Source: Takakia lepidozioides (Eukaryota; Streptophyta; Takakiopsida; Takakiales; Takakiaceae). Taken from it: a stretch of DNA of 60,000 bases. The translations under genes were made by a program, and so were the position numbers. Positions 22,641-35,134 of this stretch are shown piece after piece (the stretch's first letter is position 1; every line of letters begins with the position of its first letter). Location of the stretch: contig CM060731.1 in the NCBI GenBank assembly GCA_030704615.1, forward strand, positions 47,308,001 to 47,368,000. Direction: 5' to 3'. The notes under the pieces were generated by a model. It did no database searches and was not told the origin of the DNA. It was given only the letters and a program-made list of their open reading frames with translations.

Positions 22641-23810
22641 AGTGGCCCAAGCTGCTGGATCATGCGCTTTTGCTTTTACTGAGTATGAAGTTGTGGCACC
22701 TCAGCATGAGGAGCTCAGTGAGTTACTTGATTGCAACTCTTTGAGACGGACACATTGAGCTCCAACAAAGTTCAACGATTACTATATGAGCAACCGAGTC
22801 AACTCTAAATTTGCTAGGATTGTTGTGTCAAAGGACATCCCTGACGAACCAAGAAACTATGAAGAAGCAATTTGAGGCCAGCAATGCAAAGAGTGGAAGG
22901 AAGCCATGGTGGATGAGTACAAATCACTCCTAAACAATAATGTTTGGGTGCTTGCTGACCTGCCACTTGGTAGAAAGCAATCAAGTCTAAGTGGGTCTTT
23001 AATGTGAAAACCAAGTCAGATGGTTCAATTGCGAGGTACAAAGCACGATTGGTGGCAAAGGGCTACTCGCAGCAGTATGGGATTGACTGTGAAGATACAT
23101 TCTCTCCCGCGCAACATATGCACATCATCCAGTTTGACATAAAAATGGTCTTTTTGTATGGGAATCTGGAGGAAGAGATTTGTAGCTCAAGAAAAGCCTT
23201 TACAAGCTGAAACAAGCTTGTCGGGTTTGGAACAAGCGATTCAACGAGTTCCTTGTTGGGTACGATCTAGAGCCCACTACTGCACATCATTGTGTGTATT
23301 CCAATAAGAAGGCACCGCTTATGATAACCACGATATTTGTCGATGACGCGGGCCTTGTACGTAGCCTTAACACTGTTCGGATGTGGGACATGATTGAGTT
23401 CATTAGGAACAAATTTAAGGTCACTGTGAGCGATGCGGATCATGTCTATATTGTAGGTCTATACATAATCTGAGATAGGCATCTACAGATTCTTTGGATT
23501 GACCAAGCTAGGTACGTCATAAGCATCTTGAAGCGATATGGCTTTGAGAACGCAACGCTAGTACCAACCTTTGCGGATCCAAATGCCACCTTGACGTGCG
23601 TGGGAGCGATGAGGAGCAAGTAATTGAAACTGGTTTCCCATATTCCGAAGCTGTTGGAAGGTTGATGTTGCAGATGGCCGGCACACAACCAGATAGCCAA
23701 ATTTAAAAGCAAGCCACAACACATGCATTATAATGTCGTTAGAAGAATCTTTTGTTATTTGTGTGGCACCATTCACTACAGTCTACGCTACAATGGAGCC
23801 CCAATGGAGG
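22640..23810 (+). pseudogene. Ty1/copia reverse transcriptase relic
   Basis: Landmarks of the copia RT domain appear in order: EWKEAMVDEYKSLLNNNVW, AIKSKWVFNVKTKSDGSI, RYKARLVAKGYSQQYGID, DTFSPA, a decayed motif with FDIKMVFLYG, the IFVDDAGL catalytic box at about 23,330 and VYIVGLYI. RT copies the element RNA into DNA. Several stops and frameshifts (about 22,758, 22,873, 23,208) and the missing gag, protease, integrase and LTRs show an old fragment. Confidence 0.85.
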
Positions 23811-24289
23811 GGCCAACGATAAAACCCTATTTGAACTAATTCTGGACTTTGGCTTAAATCCGGATCAAACTTAATATATTACTGAATTAATTCAAATATT
23901 AATAATATTATGGTGTAATGTGTGAATGAACTTTGTGAAATTATAGGTGATGTCATACTTGCTTCAAAATGTGTCATATAAGAGGTCCAGTTGACATTGA
24001 AGTGCTTGTGGAGTTGCAGTACTCAACAATTCATGAAACGTCCAGTGGGAAGTCGAATGATGTCATAATATTACATTATGCGATAAACAAATGTGTCGCA
24101 TCGAACATCAGGCAAACTCCTACTCTACCATACTCGACACAACTTGCTAATTTTAATTGAATCTTCATGTCAAGCACATTCATAGACAACACCATTGGAA
24201 TGATGTTTTGGGAGTAACAAGGGCAGTAAAATATTAAAATAGCATGAAACATTAGGAAGAGGTAACAGGTTAGCACAACAAGGTTTGGG

Positions 24290-25735
24290 TTTACGGGGTT
24301 TGGATTTATGGTACAAAGGGACAAACAAATATGGAAGACTCACACTCGCTCGAATTAATAAATGTAAGGGGAATTTGATATCCCTGTAATCCTTCTATCG
24401 TACCTTATCCAACAAAAGAAAATAACAAAAGAGCATGAAACATTGAAAAGAGGTAACATGGTAGTATAATAAGGTTTGAAGTGTAACTAGGGTAGTACAT
24501 TAAGGTTTTTGGTTTATGGTAAGGATAATGGCTTAGGGTAAGGGTAAGGCTTAGGGTTAGGGGAAGGGTAAGGGTTTAGGAGTAATGGTAAAGGTAAGGT
24601 TAAGGGTTTTGGGGGGTTTTGGGTTTGGGTTTAAGGTACAAATGGACAAACAATTATGGAAGACTCGCACTCGCTAGAACTTAGTGTGTGTTAGTAGGGT
24701 AGAAAATAAAAATAAAAATGGAGAAACAAATATTATGGAAGAGTCATTGAGACGGACAAGTATTTAAATTAAAGACTCATCCTTGAAACTTGGTATTAAG
24801 ATACATAGAAATGAAACTATGCAAAGGTAAGTGCATGTCAAAAACTAGCGCAAAAATGAAGGGAGAAGACATTTGGATAACCATAATGGTTATGGTTATG
24901 GTATGGATAGTTCATTCCCATTTGTAAAGGGAAGGGTAAGGGTTTAGGGTAATGGCTTAAGAGTAAAGGTTTAGGGTTTCCGGTGAGGGTTTAGGGTTTG
25001 GGTTTAAGGTACAAATGGACAAACAAACATGAAAGACTCGCATTCGCTAGAACTTAGTGTGTGTTAGTAGGGTACAAAATAAAAATTTAGATAACCAAGA
25101 CATTTGGATAACCATAATGGTTATGGTTATGGTTATGGTTATGGTATGAATAGTTCATTCCCATTTGTAAAGGGAAGGGTAAGGGTTTAGGGGTAATGGC
25201 TTAAGGGTAAAGTTTTAGGGTTTTAGGGTAAGGGTTGAGGGTAGGGGTTTTGGGTTTGGGTTTAAGATACAAATGGACAAACAAATGTGGAAGACTTGCA
25301 CTCGCTAGAACTTAGTGTTGTTAGTAGGGTAGAAAATAAAATAAAAATGGAGAAACAAAATATTATGGAAGTTTAGTCATTGTATCGGACAAGTATTTAA
25401 ATTAAAGACTCGTCCTTGGAACCTGGTATTAAGATACTTAGAAAACAAACTATGCAAATGTAAGTGCATGGCAATCGAAAACAAAGGAAAAAAGTAGCGC
25501 CAAAATGAAGGGAGAAGACATTTGAATAACCATAATGGTTATGGTTATGGTTATGGTATGGATAGTTCATTCCTATTTGTAAAGGGAAGGGTAAGGGTTT
25601 AGGGTTTGGCTTTCATGCACAAATGGACAAACAAATATGGAAGACTCGCACTCGCTCGAACTTAGTATGTGTTAGTAGGGTAGAAAATAAAATAAAAATG
25701 GAGAAACAAATGTTATGAAAGAGTCATTGAAACGG
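24290..25735 (+). repeat. Tandem array of ~260-370-bp units with telomere-like tracts
   Basis: The unit contains a GGGTAAGGGTTTAGGG-rich tract, then GGTACAAATGGACAAACAAA, GAAGACTCGCACTCGCT and (in several units) CATAATGGTTATGGTTATGG. Copies of the GACAAACAAA module lie at about 24,320, 24,645, 25,015, 25,272 and 25,627. TTTAGGG, GGGTAA and variants resemble plant telomeric repeats but are degenerate. The internal (ATGGTT)n run expands from copy to copy. Confidence 0.85.
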
Positions 25736-25974
25736 AAAGTATTTTAGTCAAAGACTCGTCCTTGGAACCTGGTATTAAGATACGTAGAAAACAAACTATA
25801 AAAATGGCAAGTGCATGTCAATCCAGAGCAAGGGAAAAGAATAATGCAAGAACGAAGGGAGAAGACATTTGGATCATCACCGAGAGGAACATGTGCCAAA
25901 AATAGGAACGCACGCTGCCCATCCAAAAATAGCAAAAACACAGTTGAAAGTATGTCCCCCTATGAGATTTGGAA

Positions 25975-26340
25975 AGAAATGATGTTATATAACGACCGCG
26001 GACGCCGGAAAGTGCATAGTGCTCGTGGGACAAAATGGAAAAAAATATGAGAGAGATTAAAAAGTCAGAGCCCAAAATAAAAACTATGAGAAATGAAATG
26101 ATCCAATGAATTGGTGCTCTATAATGTCGCGGGAAGCTCCTAGTGTTTATGGGACAAAATGGAAGAGAACATGAGAGAGGAAATAAAATCAGAGCCAAAA
26201 ACTAAAAGTATGAGAAATGAAATGAAATGAAATGAAATGGTGCTTTATAACGTCCGCAGATAGGTCATAGAGCTTAGGGAAGAAAATGGGGGAAAACCTG
26301 AGAGATGAAACTTAACGAGTGGCAAATTGAAAACTATGGC
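25975..26340 (+). repeat. ~120-bp tandem repeat, three copies
   Basis: The module TTTATGGGACAAAATGGAAGA ... GAGAGAG ... AGTCAGAGCC ... AAACTATGAGAAATGAAATGA ... GGTGCTxTATAACGTC recurs at about 25,975, 26,090 and 26,205. A short (AAATG)n run sits in the second unit. Confidence 0.7.
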
Positions 26341-26749
26341 AAGAATGATTGGCTAAGGGTCCTCTTAGTGGAAGACTTAAGTGAGAGACTTGGTTCTGCG
26401 GAAGGAAGTGCAATCATTGAGAGAATGACTCAAATTGGCCTACTTTTTTTTTGTAAAAACTTGGATGGAATGTAATGTGAATTGTGTTCCTGCCAGCCTT
26501 TTTGTTTTTGTGAACTGTATGTTTTCTAGGCCAGACTCCCCCACACAGTTATTTTTTTTCGTGAACAGTAAATATACCAGGCCAGAGTCGACCACACACG
26601 GATCAATGATTGCAAACGTCCACTGGACATTCGAGGTTGAGTGCGACAGTAGAAGACAACAAAAAGGAGCCCCCGACGTAAACAACAAGTGCCATGAAGA
26701 CAAAGAGAAATTTATTTCTTATATCGAAGTACCAAAATTGACCTCAACA

Positions 26750-27790
26750 TTATGTCCTTCAACTGCGACTCTTTCACAAGACTCACTTTCTGATTGAAGA
26801 TTCGCCTCCTCTAAATTTGCACCTGCCTTCTCTGCTTCCGCAGTGGTAATTCTCTTAGTGCTATTCCTTGTCGAATTTTTCCGTGGCGGCATTGTTCATA
26901 TGTCTGAGCTCACGTGGATCCATTGAGGAGGATCCAATGGGTTATATTTCCAGACTTTTGACCAACAGTCCCTATACATGTCCACGTCAGATGGATTACC
27001 TCATTTTTTTGGTCTCCACCACTCCACCCTCACTTTCTTAAAATTACAATCCCCCCTTTCACGGATCACATCAGATATTGTCACCCCCATCCAAACCGGG
27101 CACGTCCTTGGGTCATGAGGGCGAACTAGCACAAAAAACCCTTCCTCAATATCCTTGAACGGATTCAAGGGTATTCTCGGACGCTCACACCTCGGGCCAC
27201 AGTAAGGTTCTGGAATTTCTTCCTCTTCTGCCATATCATCCTTTGTCTGTGGCTGGATTCCATCTCTCCAATATTGGTTCTTCGACCATCTTGTTTTCGG
27301 CCAGAAACCCTCAAGAAGGTCAATATTCTCAGGAGTCTCCGATATTGGCTTATCCAGTTCGGCGAGAATGTTTTCCCAGTATTGACCTTATTGTTCCATT
27401 ATAGCTTTGTAATGATCATCAAGCAACATCCCTTTCGTCCAAAAATCCCTATGTAATTTTTTATTCCATTTTTATGAAGGACTGTTTTTCTGAGGAGTCG
27501 TCTCCGTCTCCCCAGATCGGAGTTCTTGGAACGGCAAATGGGTCACCTTTCAGGGAGTTTGGGAGTCCCGTCAGGCTTCGACTTCCACATCTTCATGCTG
27601 GTGTTCTTTGGAAGCCAATCTGAATCAGTAGCTGATTTCTTGTACTTCATTACGGGCCAACCCTCTGCATCTACAAAAAACCGGAACACGTGCATCTCGG
27701 AAGTCCTAATCAACGCTTCATTTCCATCTAGAATACAACCCTTTACAAACTTCTTAAAGCCGGGAACCTCCTGAATAATCTATGGAATAA
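26750..27790 (-). pseudogene. Unidentified transposon-associated protein remnant
   Basis: Reading the minus strand, 27,780-27,540 gives EVPGFKKFVKGCILDG, MHVFRFFVDAEGWPVMKYKK and TDSDWLPKN. 27,234-26,760 gives EEGFFVLVRPHDP and VWMGVTISDV, then EWWRPKK, a TGA, and GNPSDVDMYRDCWSKVW. The pieces look like one protein with a beta-rich reader-like module (FVLVRP...PVWMG), interrupted by at least two stops and a frameshift or intron. I do not recognise the family with certainty. Its 5' part ends where the gypsy 1 LTR starts, so insertion may have cut it. Confidence 0.5.
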
Positions 27791-27812
27791 ACTGCAGATC
27801 TTGTGAGATCAT

Positions 27813-28696
27813 TGATAACGGCTAAGTATGATACAGCTACGAGGGCCAGACAGCGAGAGTCACGATGGGACATACCAGGTAGTGATTGGTTTACACTACC
27901 TAGTCACAGGCAGAAAAGGCTCAGTGCGCGGCACTTAGCAAACGGCGGAACAAGGGGACACTACCACGGGAGCAGTAGTGGGTAGTGTAGCAGCAGTGGG
28001 CCGTGAACCACGATATCACACGGCCACGGTAGCATAGGCTTTACTAATAGAGGAAGTAGTGAAGGACCGTGGACCGTGTACCACTATGGCACACGACCAA
28101 AAGTCACGACCACTACCATGAGCCACTTTTTGGCAAACCCTTTAGGTTGCGTAGGCAGTTAGGCAACGGTCATTAACGACTGCAGGCTGTAACGGTTCTT
28201 TCGAGCATAGTATAAAAGGGCTGCACGCAACTTAGAAGGTATCAGTGATCAGTGTGTATCCAGTGGACTCAGAGTAATTTGATGTGTACTTATGGGATGA
28301 ACTCTGAAGTAAAGCCATGCTATTCCAAGTATCTCTGTGTAGAGTGAACGTGAGATAGAGAGAATGTGCATTATGAGAGAACGTGAGATAGTGAGAATGT
28401 GTATCATCTCAGAATAGATCTTGTTGTCTTGAATACTGTATGATTGTATGAACAAAGAGGCTCCAGCCTTTCCGACTAAGACCTTTTAGCTGATGAGACT
28501 GCGGGTTGGACTTAATTAATATGATTAAGCAACCTGCTGAGATGTTGATTCATACGACTAGCAGGGGTTAGCTATCTTTCAAACAATTACTCTGTAATCG
28601 TTTCAGAAGGCATACCGTCGGACAACCTCTGTTGCATGTCTTGGGAAATGGGAGTTGAGAGCCTATTTTGTCTAAGTCATAAACCAGCGGTTAACA
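27813..28696 (+). repeat. 5' LTR of gypsy element 1
   Basis: A TG...CA segment from TGATAACGGC to GGTTAACA, followed at once by TTTGGCGACCATACTGGGGA, which has the form of a gypsy primer-binding site. It holds TATAAAAGG at about 28,211 and a 48-bp tandem (GTGAGATAGxGAGAATGTG) at 28,349-28,410. The left border is inferred from the TG and is uncertain. There is no 3' LTR in the window. Confidence 0.6.
28209..28218 (+). promoter_or_regulatory. TATA box in gypsy 1 LTR
   Basis: GTATAAAAGG, about 480 bp upstream of the LTR end, is in the expected position for an LTR promoter. Confidence 0.5.
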
Positions 28697-28721
28697 TTTG
28701 GCGACCATACTGGGGACTAAC

Positions 28722-31125
28722 GGTATGTTGAGTTCAAGTGAACTCAAGGAAGGATGGCTACTCAATGATTTCTTGAAATCACAAAAGAACGAGTCAATGG
28801 AAGTAGAGGAATGGAAAGCATTCCTGAAAAAAATTCATGGCTTACCAGTAGCAATACAACAGAGGATCTTTCTTTCAATTGTGAAAGAAGATGACAAATG
28901 GGGATTAAAGGGAGGAGTGATCAGTATTACACGTGCACTTTGGGAATGTAGAATCAGACGTGAAGAATGGTTGTCTCGTCTAGTTTTATTGATTACTCTA
29001 ATCCCAATCAGAAAAGTTTGCTACACTAGTTTATATTTTCATGGAAGGATGTTCAAATTATGAATATTGTCATATGATCATAGAAGCAGTAGAGTACTGG
29101 ATACCCAAAGACTTGTTACAAGTCAGATATACTGAGAAAGACAAAATGCTATTATTGTGCCTATTAAAATATTGGTGATCAATCAGTACAGGAAAATTAA
29201 GTCGTGATACGGATTCTGGGAAGATAGTGTAAATCTTGGAGAAAGGGTAGAGACCACTATAATTTTTTTTCCTGACATACCAAGGCTTATTAAAGGGTGC
29301 TGAAAAGGAATTATGTATATGATGTGGGAATGAATGAGGAAATTAAGGAAAAGCTAAGCAAGACAGAGCTGAAATAATAGAGAAATATGCTGCAAAAAGG
29401 GAAGCTCGATTGAGAAAAGAGTTCCCGGAATTACAAAACTTGAATATAATTCAAGGCAAGGCATCAAGACAAATTGACAGTGATAAACCAGAAAATCAGG
29501 AAACCGGATCTTTGGAAAGTGAGAACACTACACCAAAAGGAGTTGCAAGTAATGCACTTGGCGAATGGTTACCACAAGAAAGATCTGAAGGATCTTCTAC
29601 AGTAACAAGTCCAAATCGAGGTTGTGCCGAAATATTGGAATAAAAATTTGAGAATATTCTAAGTGAAGAAGGTGAAAGAAGTGAAACTACTTCTCCAGAA
29701 AGGATAACCAGGACTGCCTCAAAGCTTTTAAAGATTCATTAAGCTTAGTGGGGACAGCAGCTGGAAGACGGCTATCCTTGGGACAAGGACCTCCTAGTTT
29801 TGAATCATTGTTTGGAAGACAAACACCAACAACACCATTAGCTTTGACAATCCCAACACCAACACGGCCACCAGTAGCGGGACCATTCCAGTTTGGATAG
29901 CCGGTTGTACCAGCAGCACCAATGGCTTTAGCAGCAAGCAAAACCAAACCGCCGTTTCTTTTATATGATGGGAAATCTGACCTGGATATCCATCTTAATC
30001 AATTTGAGAACATGTGCACCATTTACAATGAAGCAACAGACCAGGAAAAGATCCGATTATTTCCTTGTTCAATGGCCAGAAAAGGCATTGAATGGTTGGC
30101 AACCTTTCCAGCCAATCACTTTGCAAATTGGGCAGATATGAGAGCCGCATTCCAAGAACGATATAGATCCAACAAATCCACGTTTGAAATCTTCACAAGA
30201 TTACAGAACCTGAGACAAAAAAAAAAAATTGGTAGTTGACTACCTGGAGAGAATAAAGACTCTGATCAGGAAGCTACCTCAAGCACCAGGTGACGACTTG
30301 CAAAAATCATGGTTCATCAACGAACTTCGTCCTGAATATGTAACCATGGTTACAGTCATGCCTAACAACACTTTGGCTGAAGCAGTAGGAACTGCAAAGA
30401 AATTGGAATTGGGATTTCATCAGAGCAGAAGTAAAGATTCCAAGGATTCCTTGGAAGAAGAAGACTCTGATGATGAAGAAAAACCCAAGCAAAAGAAGAA
30501 AGAAGTGATTGACAAAACCACTTTGGATCAGAAGATAGCAGAGGCTATCAAGAATTTTAAAGATGAAGGGCCACGAAAGGCAACATGGTGTCACAAATGC
30601 GGAACTGCAGGACACTTGGCAATACAATGCCACATGAAAGACAAATACTGTGATATTTGTCATATGAACAATCATAATACCAGCCATTGTATTTACAAGC
30701 AACGGGCCAAGAAGAGTGGGTACACACGAGAGGTGGGGGTACACCAAGTCCAAGTCCGACGGGGAGGATCGGATGGACCAAGACGATACAATATGGGTAA
30801 TCGTTATCAGAGGCCACGAGATGACTATCCACCACGGGATAGAGAACATCAACCTAGAAACAAGGAAATCATGAGATGTCACTATTGCAAGAAAGAGGGA
30901 CACTGGAAACATGAATGCCAGTTGCGAATCAAGCATGAGGCAGAATTGGGAAATATGGAAGCCGGACCAAGTGTAGCCGTGAGTGTGGTAACTCCTGTAG
31001 TGGATACCCTTGCGGTAACCCGAACTCATGCCAAGAAACAAAAACCTCCAGATAAGGAGATTGAAGAAGAACGAAAACAATATCCAGAAAGTGCAGCATG
31101 GCAGGAAGAAAAGAGCTTACACTAG
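28722..31125 (+). pseudogene. Gypsy element 1 gag, three zinc knuckles, frameshifted
   Basis: The ATG at 28,722 opens a short frame that decays by about 29,060. The coat core is clear from 29,922 (LLYDGKSDLDIHLNQFENMC, KGIEWLATFPANHFANWADM). A run of twelve A at 30,217-30,228 shifts the frame. Downstream come LVVDYLERIKTLIRKLP, an acidic/basic linker and three CCHC knuckles: CHKCGTAGHLAIQC (about 30,589), CDICHMNNHNTSHC (about 30,649) and CHYCKKEGHWKHEC (about 30,875). The second knuckle lacks the usual Gly. Gag would package the element RNA. Two separate breaks make it non-functional. Confidence 0.85.
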
Positions 31126-31377
31126 GAGGTAAGCAAAGCCATAGCTCAAATGCAAGAAGGAACCCATATACCTTCTGGAGAGCTAACTCCAGATAATCAA
31201 ATCAGACCAACGATGAAGACCACGAACGCAACCACGGAAACAGAATTGGCTGAAGTAATCTGCCAGACCAAGACCCAAATTACCATTGGACAATTATCAA
31301 AAATTGCTCCACACTGCAAGAAAACTTTATTTTGGGCAATTGAGGCATTGACCCCCACACCAAAATAAAAACCAACA

Positions 31378-31821
31378 CCACAAGTTTACACGATTAAACC
31401 CACAACTATACAACAAACTCCAGACTACGACGAAGCAATACCAGTAATACAAGTACGTATTGGACAGAAGCTGGTAACGGATGTACTCATCGATGGAGGA
31501 TCCGGAGTGAATATCATGACAGAGAGGATGAAGAAGTCACTAGGATTGGGGCACATGGAACCTGCTCCATTCACGGTACGAATGGCCGATCAACGAAAAG
31601 TGCAGCCATTGGGTATCATCAGACGACTTGCAATGGAAGTAGCAGGATTGGTATACGAAGTATCAATAACCATTCTCAGAATGGAGGATGTGGCAGAAGG
31701 ATATTCGCTACTACTTGGCCGACCATGGTTAACACAAGCCCAATCACACCACGATTGGGGAAGTCAGACTCTCACGATAAAAAAAAGATCAGAACAAGTG
31801 ACTATCACTACGAAGCAATGA
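31378..31821 (+). pseudogene. Gypsy element 1 retropepsin
   Basis: The frame has VTDVLIDGGSGVNIM (active-site D-G-G-S at about 31,490) and the later block YSLLLGRPWLTQAQSHHDWG, with flap-region sequence between. An aspartic protease of this type matures Gag-Pol. It is open from about 31,381 to the stop at 31,819 but cut off from both gag and RT by stops. Confidence 0.85.
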
Positions 31822-31854
31822 GGTACCATTCCACGAGAGAAATGACCTTGCATA

Positions 31855-33270
31855 GTGGAAGAGTATGACTGGTGCAGTGGACTGTCGGATGAAGAAGAAG
31901 CCACGGTATATGCAGCACATCCACAGTTGGAACCTATTGGTCAATTAGTGGTCAAACATACCACAACAGTAGGATGTCACATGGTGAACACCCAAGGAGA
32001 ACTGAATACTCCGAGAACGGAAGATCCTGAGGAAGAAGCTATGGACACACCTCAACACCCTGCCCGTTTTTATCAAGAAAGAGAAGAGGACATTAAAATC
32101 AGTGAAGTACCTACCACGATTGCAACCATCGGACAGGAGATTGCAGGATGGACAGTAACGGAAGAAACTCAATTGATTCAAGTGAATCTGGGAACAGTGG
32201 AAGAACCACAGATAATACGAGTAAGTGCAGGTCTTGAAGAATCATTTCTACGAGAAGTCACTGCATTATTCACTGAATACAAGGATGTATTTGCCTGGAA
32301 CTACAAAGATTTGAAGGGTATACCTTCCAATATCTGTCAGCACCGAATTGAATTGGAAGTTGACACGAAACCAATTCGTCAGAACCGTTACAGAATGAAC
32401 CCCAACTATATAGCTAAAGTTTGGGAAGAAATCGAGAAATTACTGGATGTAGGATTCATATACCCAGTAGAGACACCACAATGGTTATCACCCATTGTGA
32501 TAATACCCAAGAAGAATGGAAAATTACGAGTATGTGTGGACTATCGCAAATTAAACGTAGGAACCAAGAAATACCATTTTCCACTACCTTTCACAGAGAT
32601 AGTGTTGGACACAGTGGCAGGACATGAGATGTACTCATTCATGGATGGGTTCAGTGAGTACAACCAGGTGCAGATGGCAGAAGAAGACCGAGAAAATACT
32701 GCATTCATCACTGAATGGGGAGCCTATGCTTACAAAGTCATGCCATTTGGACTTTGCAACGCACCAGCCACGTTTCAGCGAGCAGTATCTAAGATATTCA
32801 AGAATTATCTCAATGATTTTATGCAGGTATTTTTGGATGATTTCAATGTCTTCGGACAGAAATCCAAACACTTGGCATAGTTAAAACTTTGCCTACACGT
32901 CTGCAGAAACAATGGAGTAAGTCTCAATCCGGAAAAATGTACATTTTGTGTGAATTCAGGATTACTGTTGGGACACATTGTGTGCCAACAGGGAATTTTG
33001 GTGGATCCAAATAAAGTGGATGTTATCTGGAAAATACCACCACCAGAAAATCCCAAGAAACTCAAGAGATTTCTGGGACAGACAAGCTAGTACAGAAGGT
33101 ACATGGCCAAATATGCTCACAGAGCAGCACCAGTCTATGGACTGCTGAAGAAAGATGCCGAATACCGATGGTCTCCAGCTTGTCAGGAATCATTTGATTC
33201 ACTAAAAATGGCACTCACAACAGCACCAATTCTAATAAATCCAAGATGAGATCTACTATTTCATGTACAC
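31855..33270 (+). pseudogene. Gypsy element 1 reverse transcriptase
   Basis: An uninterrupted frame (31,855-32,878) carries the linker DVFAWNYKDLKGIP and RT motifs: ETPQWLSPIVIIPKKNGK, LRVCVDYRKLN, MDGFSEYNQVQM (motif A), MPFGLCNAPATFQR and VFLDDFNVF as the catalytic box. After a TAG at 32,878 the frame continues (PEKCTFCVNSG, GHIVCQQGILVDPNKV, LKRFLGQT), with further stops at about 33,088 and 33,247. Each stop can be derived from a Gln, Arg or Trp codon by one C-to-T or G-to-A change. Confidence 0.9.
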
Positions 33271-33635
33271 AGTGATGCATCAGGCTTTGGGTTCTGGCCC
33301 AGAATGTGACAGGCACAATAGATTCACCAATCTAATATGCAAACAGATTGCTGACATCAGCTGAGAGGAACTATAGCACCACGGAAAGGGAAGCATTGGC
33401 AATGATTTATGCTGTTCAAAAGTTTCGGCATTATTTACTGGGCAATCGCTTTAAGTTTATTGTTGATCATCAGGCTCTAGTTCATTTAGCAAATCGACCA
33501 CTAGCTAGTGGCAGGGTTGTTCGATGGTTATTACTTCTTCATGAGTATGATTTTGAAGTTGTTCATAAACCAGGAAGATTACATGTTAAAGTAGATCATC
33601 TGTCAAGAATTACTACAGGAGAACCAGCCACATGA
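33270..33635 (+). pseudogene. Gypsy element 1 RNase H
   Basis: Begins with the remnant VHSDASGFG, is frameshifted, then reads SAERNYSTTEREALAMIYAV, FRHYLLGNRFKFIVDHQALV and HKPGRLHVKVDHLSR. This is the gypsy RNase H fold that degrades the RNA template. The terminal NVADxLSR block has NV changed to KV. Confidence 0.85.
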
Positions 33636-33699
33636 GTAGAGGATCAACTTCCCGACGCATTTCCGTTTGCTGTTCAACCAGAAGCACAAGATGAAGAGA

Positions 33700-35134
33700 C
33701 AGATCCTCTAGGCGCTCTGGGAGTGTTTCAAGGAGACTATGACCTCCCAGATTCTCTTAAGCTCATGGATGACACTGATGATGAAGATGAACCTCTTGAT
33801 GAAGGACCTATTATTGAGGAAGAGCCAGATCCAGAAGAAGAAGATGATAAAGAAAACGAAGAGCCAAATAATCAAGAATTGGCCAATATCAGTATTGGAG
33901 CTTATACAGTTACAAAAGGAAGAATCAGAAGACATTCAGAATCAAGATCAAGATCCGGACGATTGGCAATGGCCAATCAAATACTATCTGAACACAGGAA
34001 AATTTCCTAAAGACTACACCAAAGATGACAGGAGAAAGCTTTCAATGAAAAGCAAGCCATACACAATAATCAAGGGAATTCTGTACAAAAGAGGAATTGA
34101 CTCCATAATGAAAAGATGTGTGAACAAAGAACAAGCCAAAACAGTGATGCAAGAGCTACACGAAGGAATTGCAGGAGGACACTTCAGTTCTGACCTGACA
34201 GCAAAGAAGATATTATTAGTAGGTTACTGGTGGCCTACTGTATTTGGAGAGACTTATGAACACTGTCAACAGTGTGATGTTTGCCAGAGGATGGGACCAG
34301 TAGAACGAACTGGGAAGGGTACTATGCACCCAATACTACCAACAGAACCATTTCAACGCTGGGGACTAGACTTCGTGGGACCCATTAAACCTCCAGCAAG
34401 GTACACACAGAACCAATACATCCTCACAGCCACTGACTACACTACCAAATGGGTAGAGGCCAAACTAAGAGACAACACTGCCAGGTCGACAGCCAAATTC
34501 TTATATGAAAACATCATCACATGATTTGGTTGCCTACCGGAATTCGTCAGTGATCAAGGATCGCATTTTATAAACGATGCCATAAAATGCTTGACGGATG
34601 AGTTCATGATCGTACATCACAAGAGCACTGCCTACTATCCCCAAGGAAATGGCCAGGCTGAATCTACCAACAAGATATTATACACCATCTTAACCAAGAT
34701 AGTAAATGCCAATCGTACAGATTGGGACACCAAAATGAACACAGCGCTATGGGCATTCAGGACATCATACAAGGTGACCACAAAACATACACCATTTCAA
34801 CTGGCCCTATGGAGCAGAGGCACTATTACCCATTGAATGCATGATACCCACACTACGAACCGGAACTCATGAACGATGGGGTTTAGAGGAATCTCTACGA
34901 GTCAGGGAACATGAGTTATTTCATCTGGAAGAAGTTCGGGCAGACGCTGCAGATAACATGGCACGAATTCAAGAACAGCGAAGAAAAAGAATATCCGAAG
35001 GGAAAGAAAAATCTTTCCAGGACGGGGAAGTTATTTTATGGTTACCAAAAATCAAGAAGATCAAACTGGGAGGAAAATTGAAAATGCCATGGATGGGACC
35101 ATTTCAAATCAAAAGGGTACATGACAATGGAACA
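33700..35134 (+). pseudogene. Gypsy element 1 integrase
   Basis: After an acidic linker ([12 protein letters not shown]) the integrase zinc-binding H-H-C-C domain is present ([27 protein letters not shown]). The catalytic core shows [19 protein letters not shown] and GNGQAESTNKI, the D, D, E residues. A TGA at about 34,522 (from CGA) and a frameshift at about 34,836 break it. The C-terminal barrel reads LWLPKIKKIKLGGKLKMPW and stops where the MULE A end begins at 35,135, so the element lost its 3' LTR there. No chromodomain is seen. Confidence 0.85.

Noticed and set aside
24500-25700. A true telomere
   Set aside because: TTTAGGG tracts are short and degenerate and are interspersed with a longer non-telomeric unit, with unique DNA on both sides.
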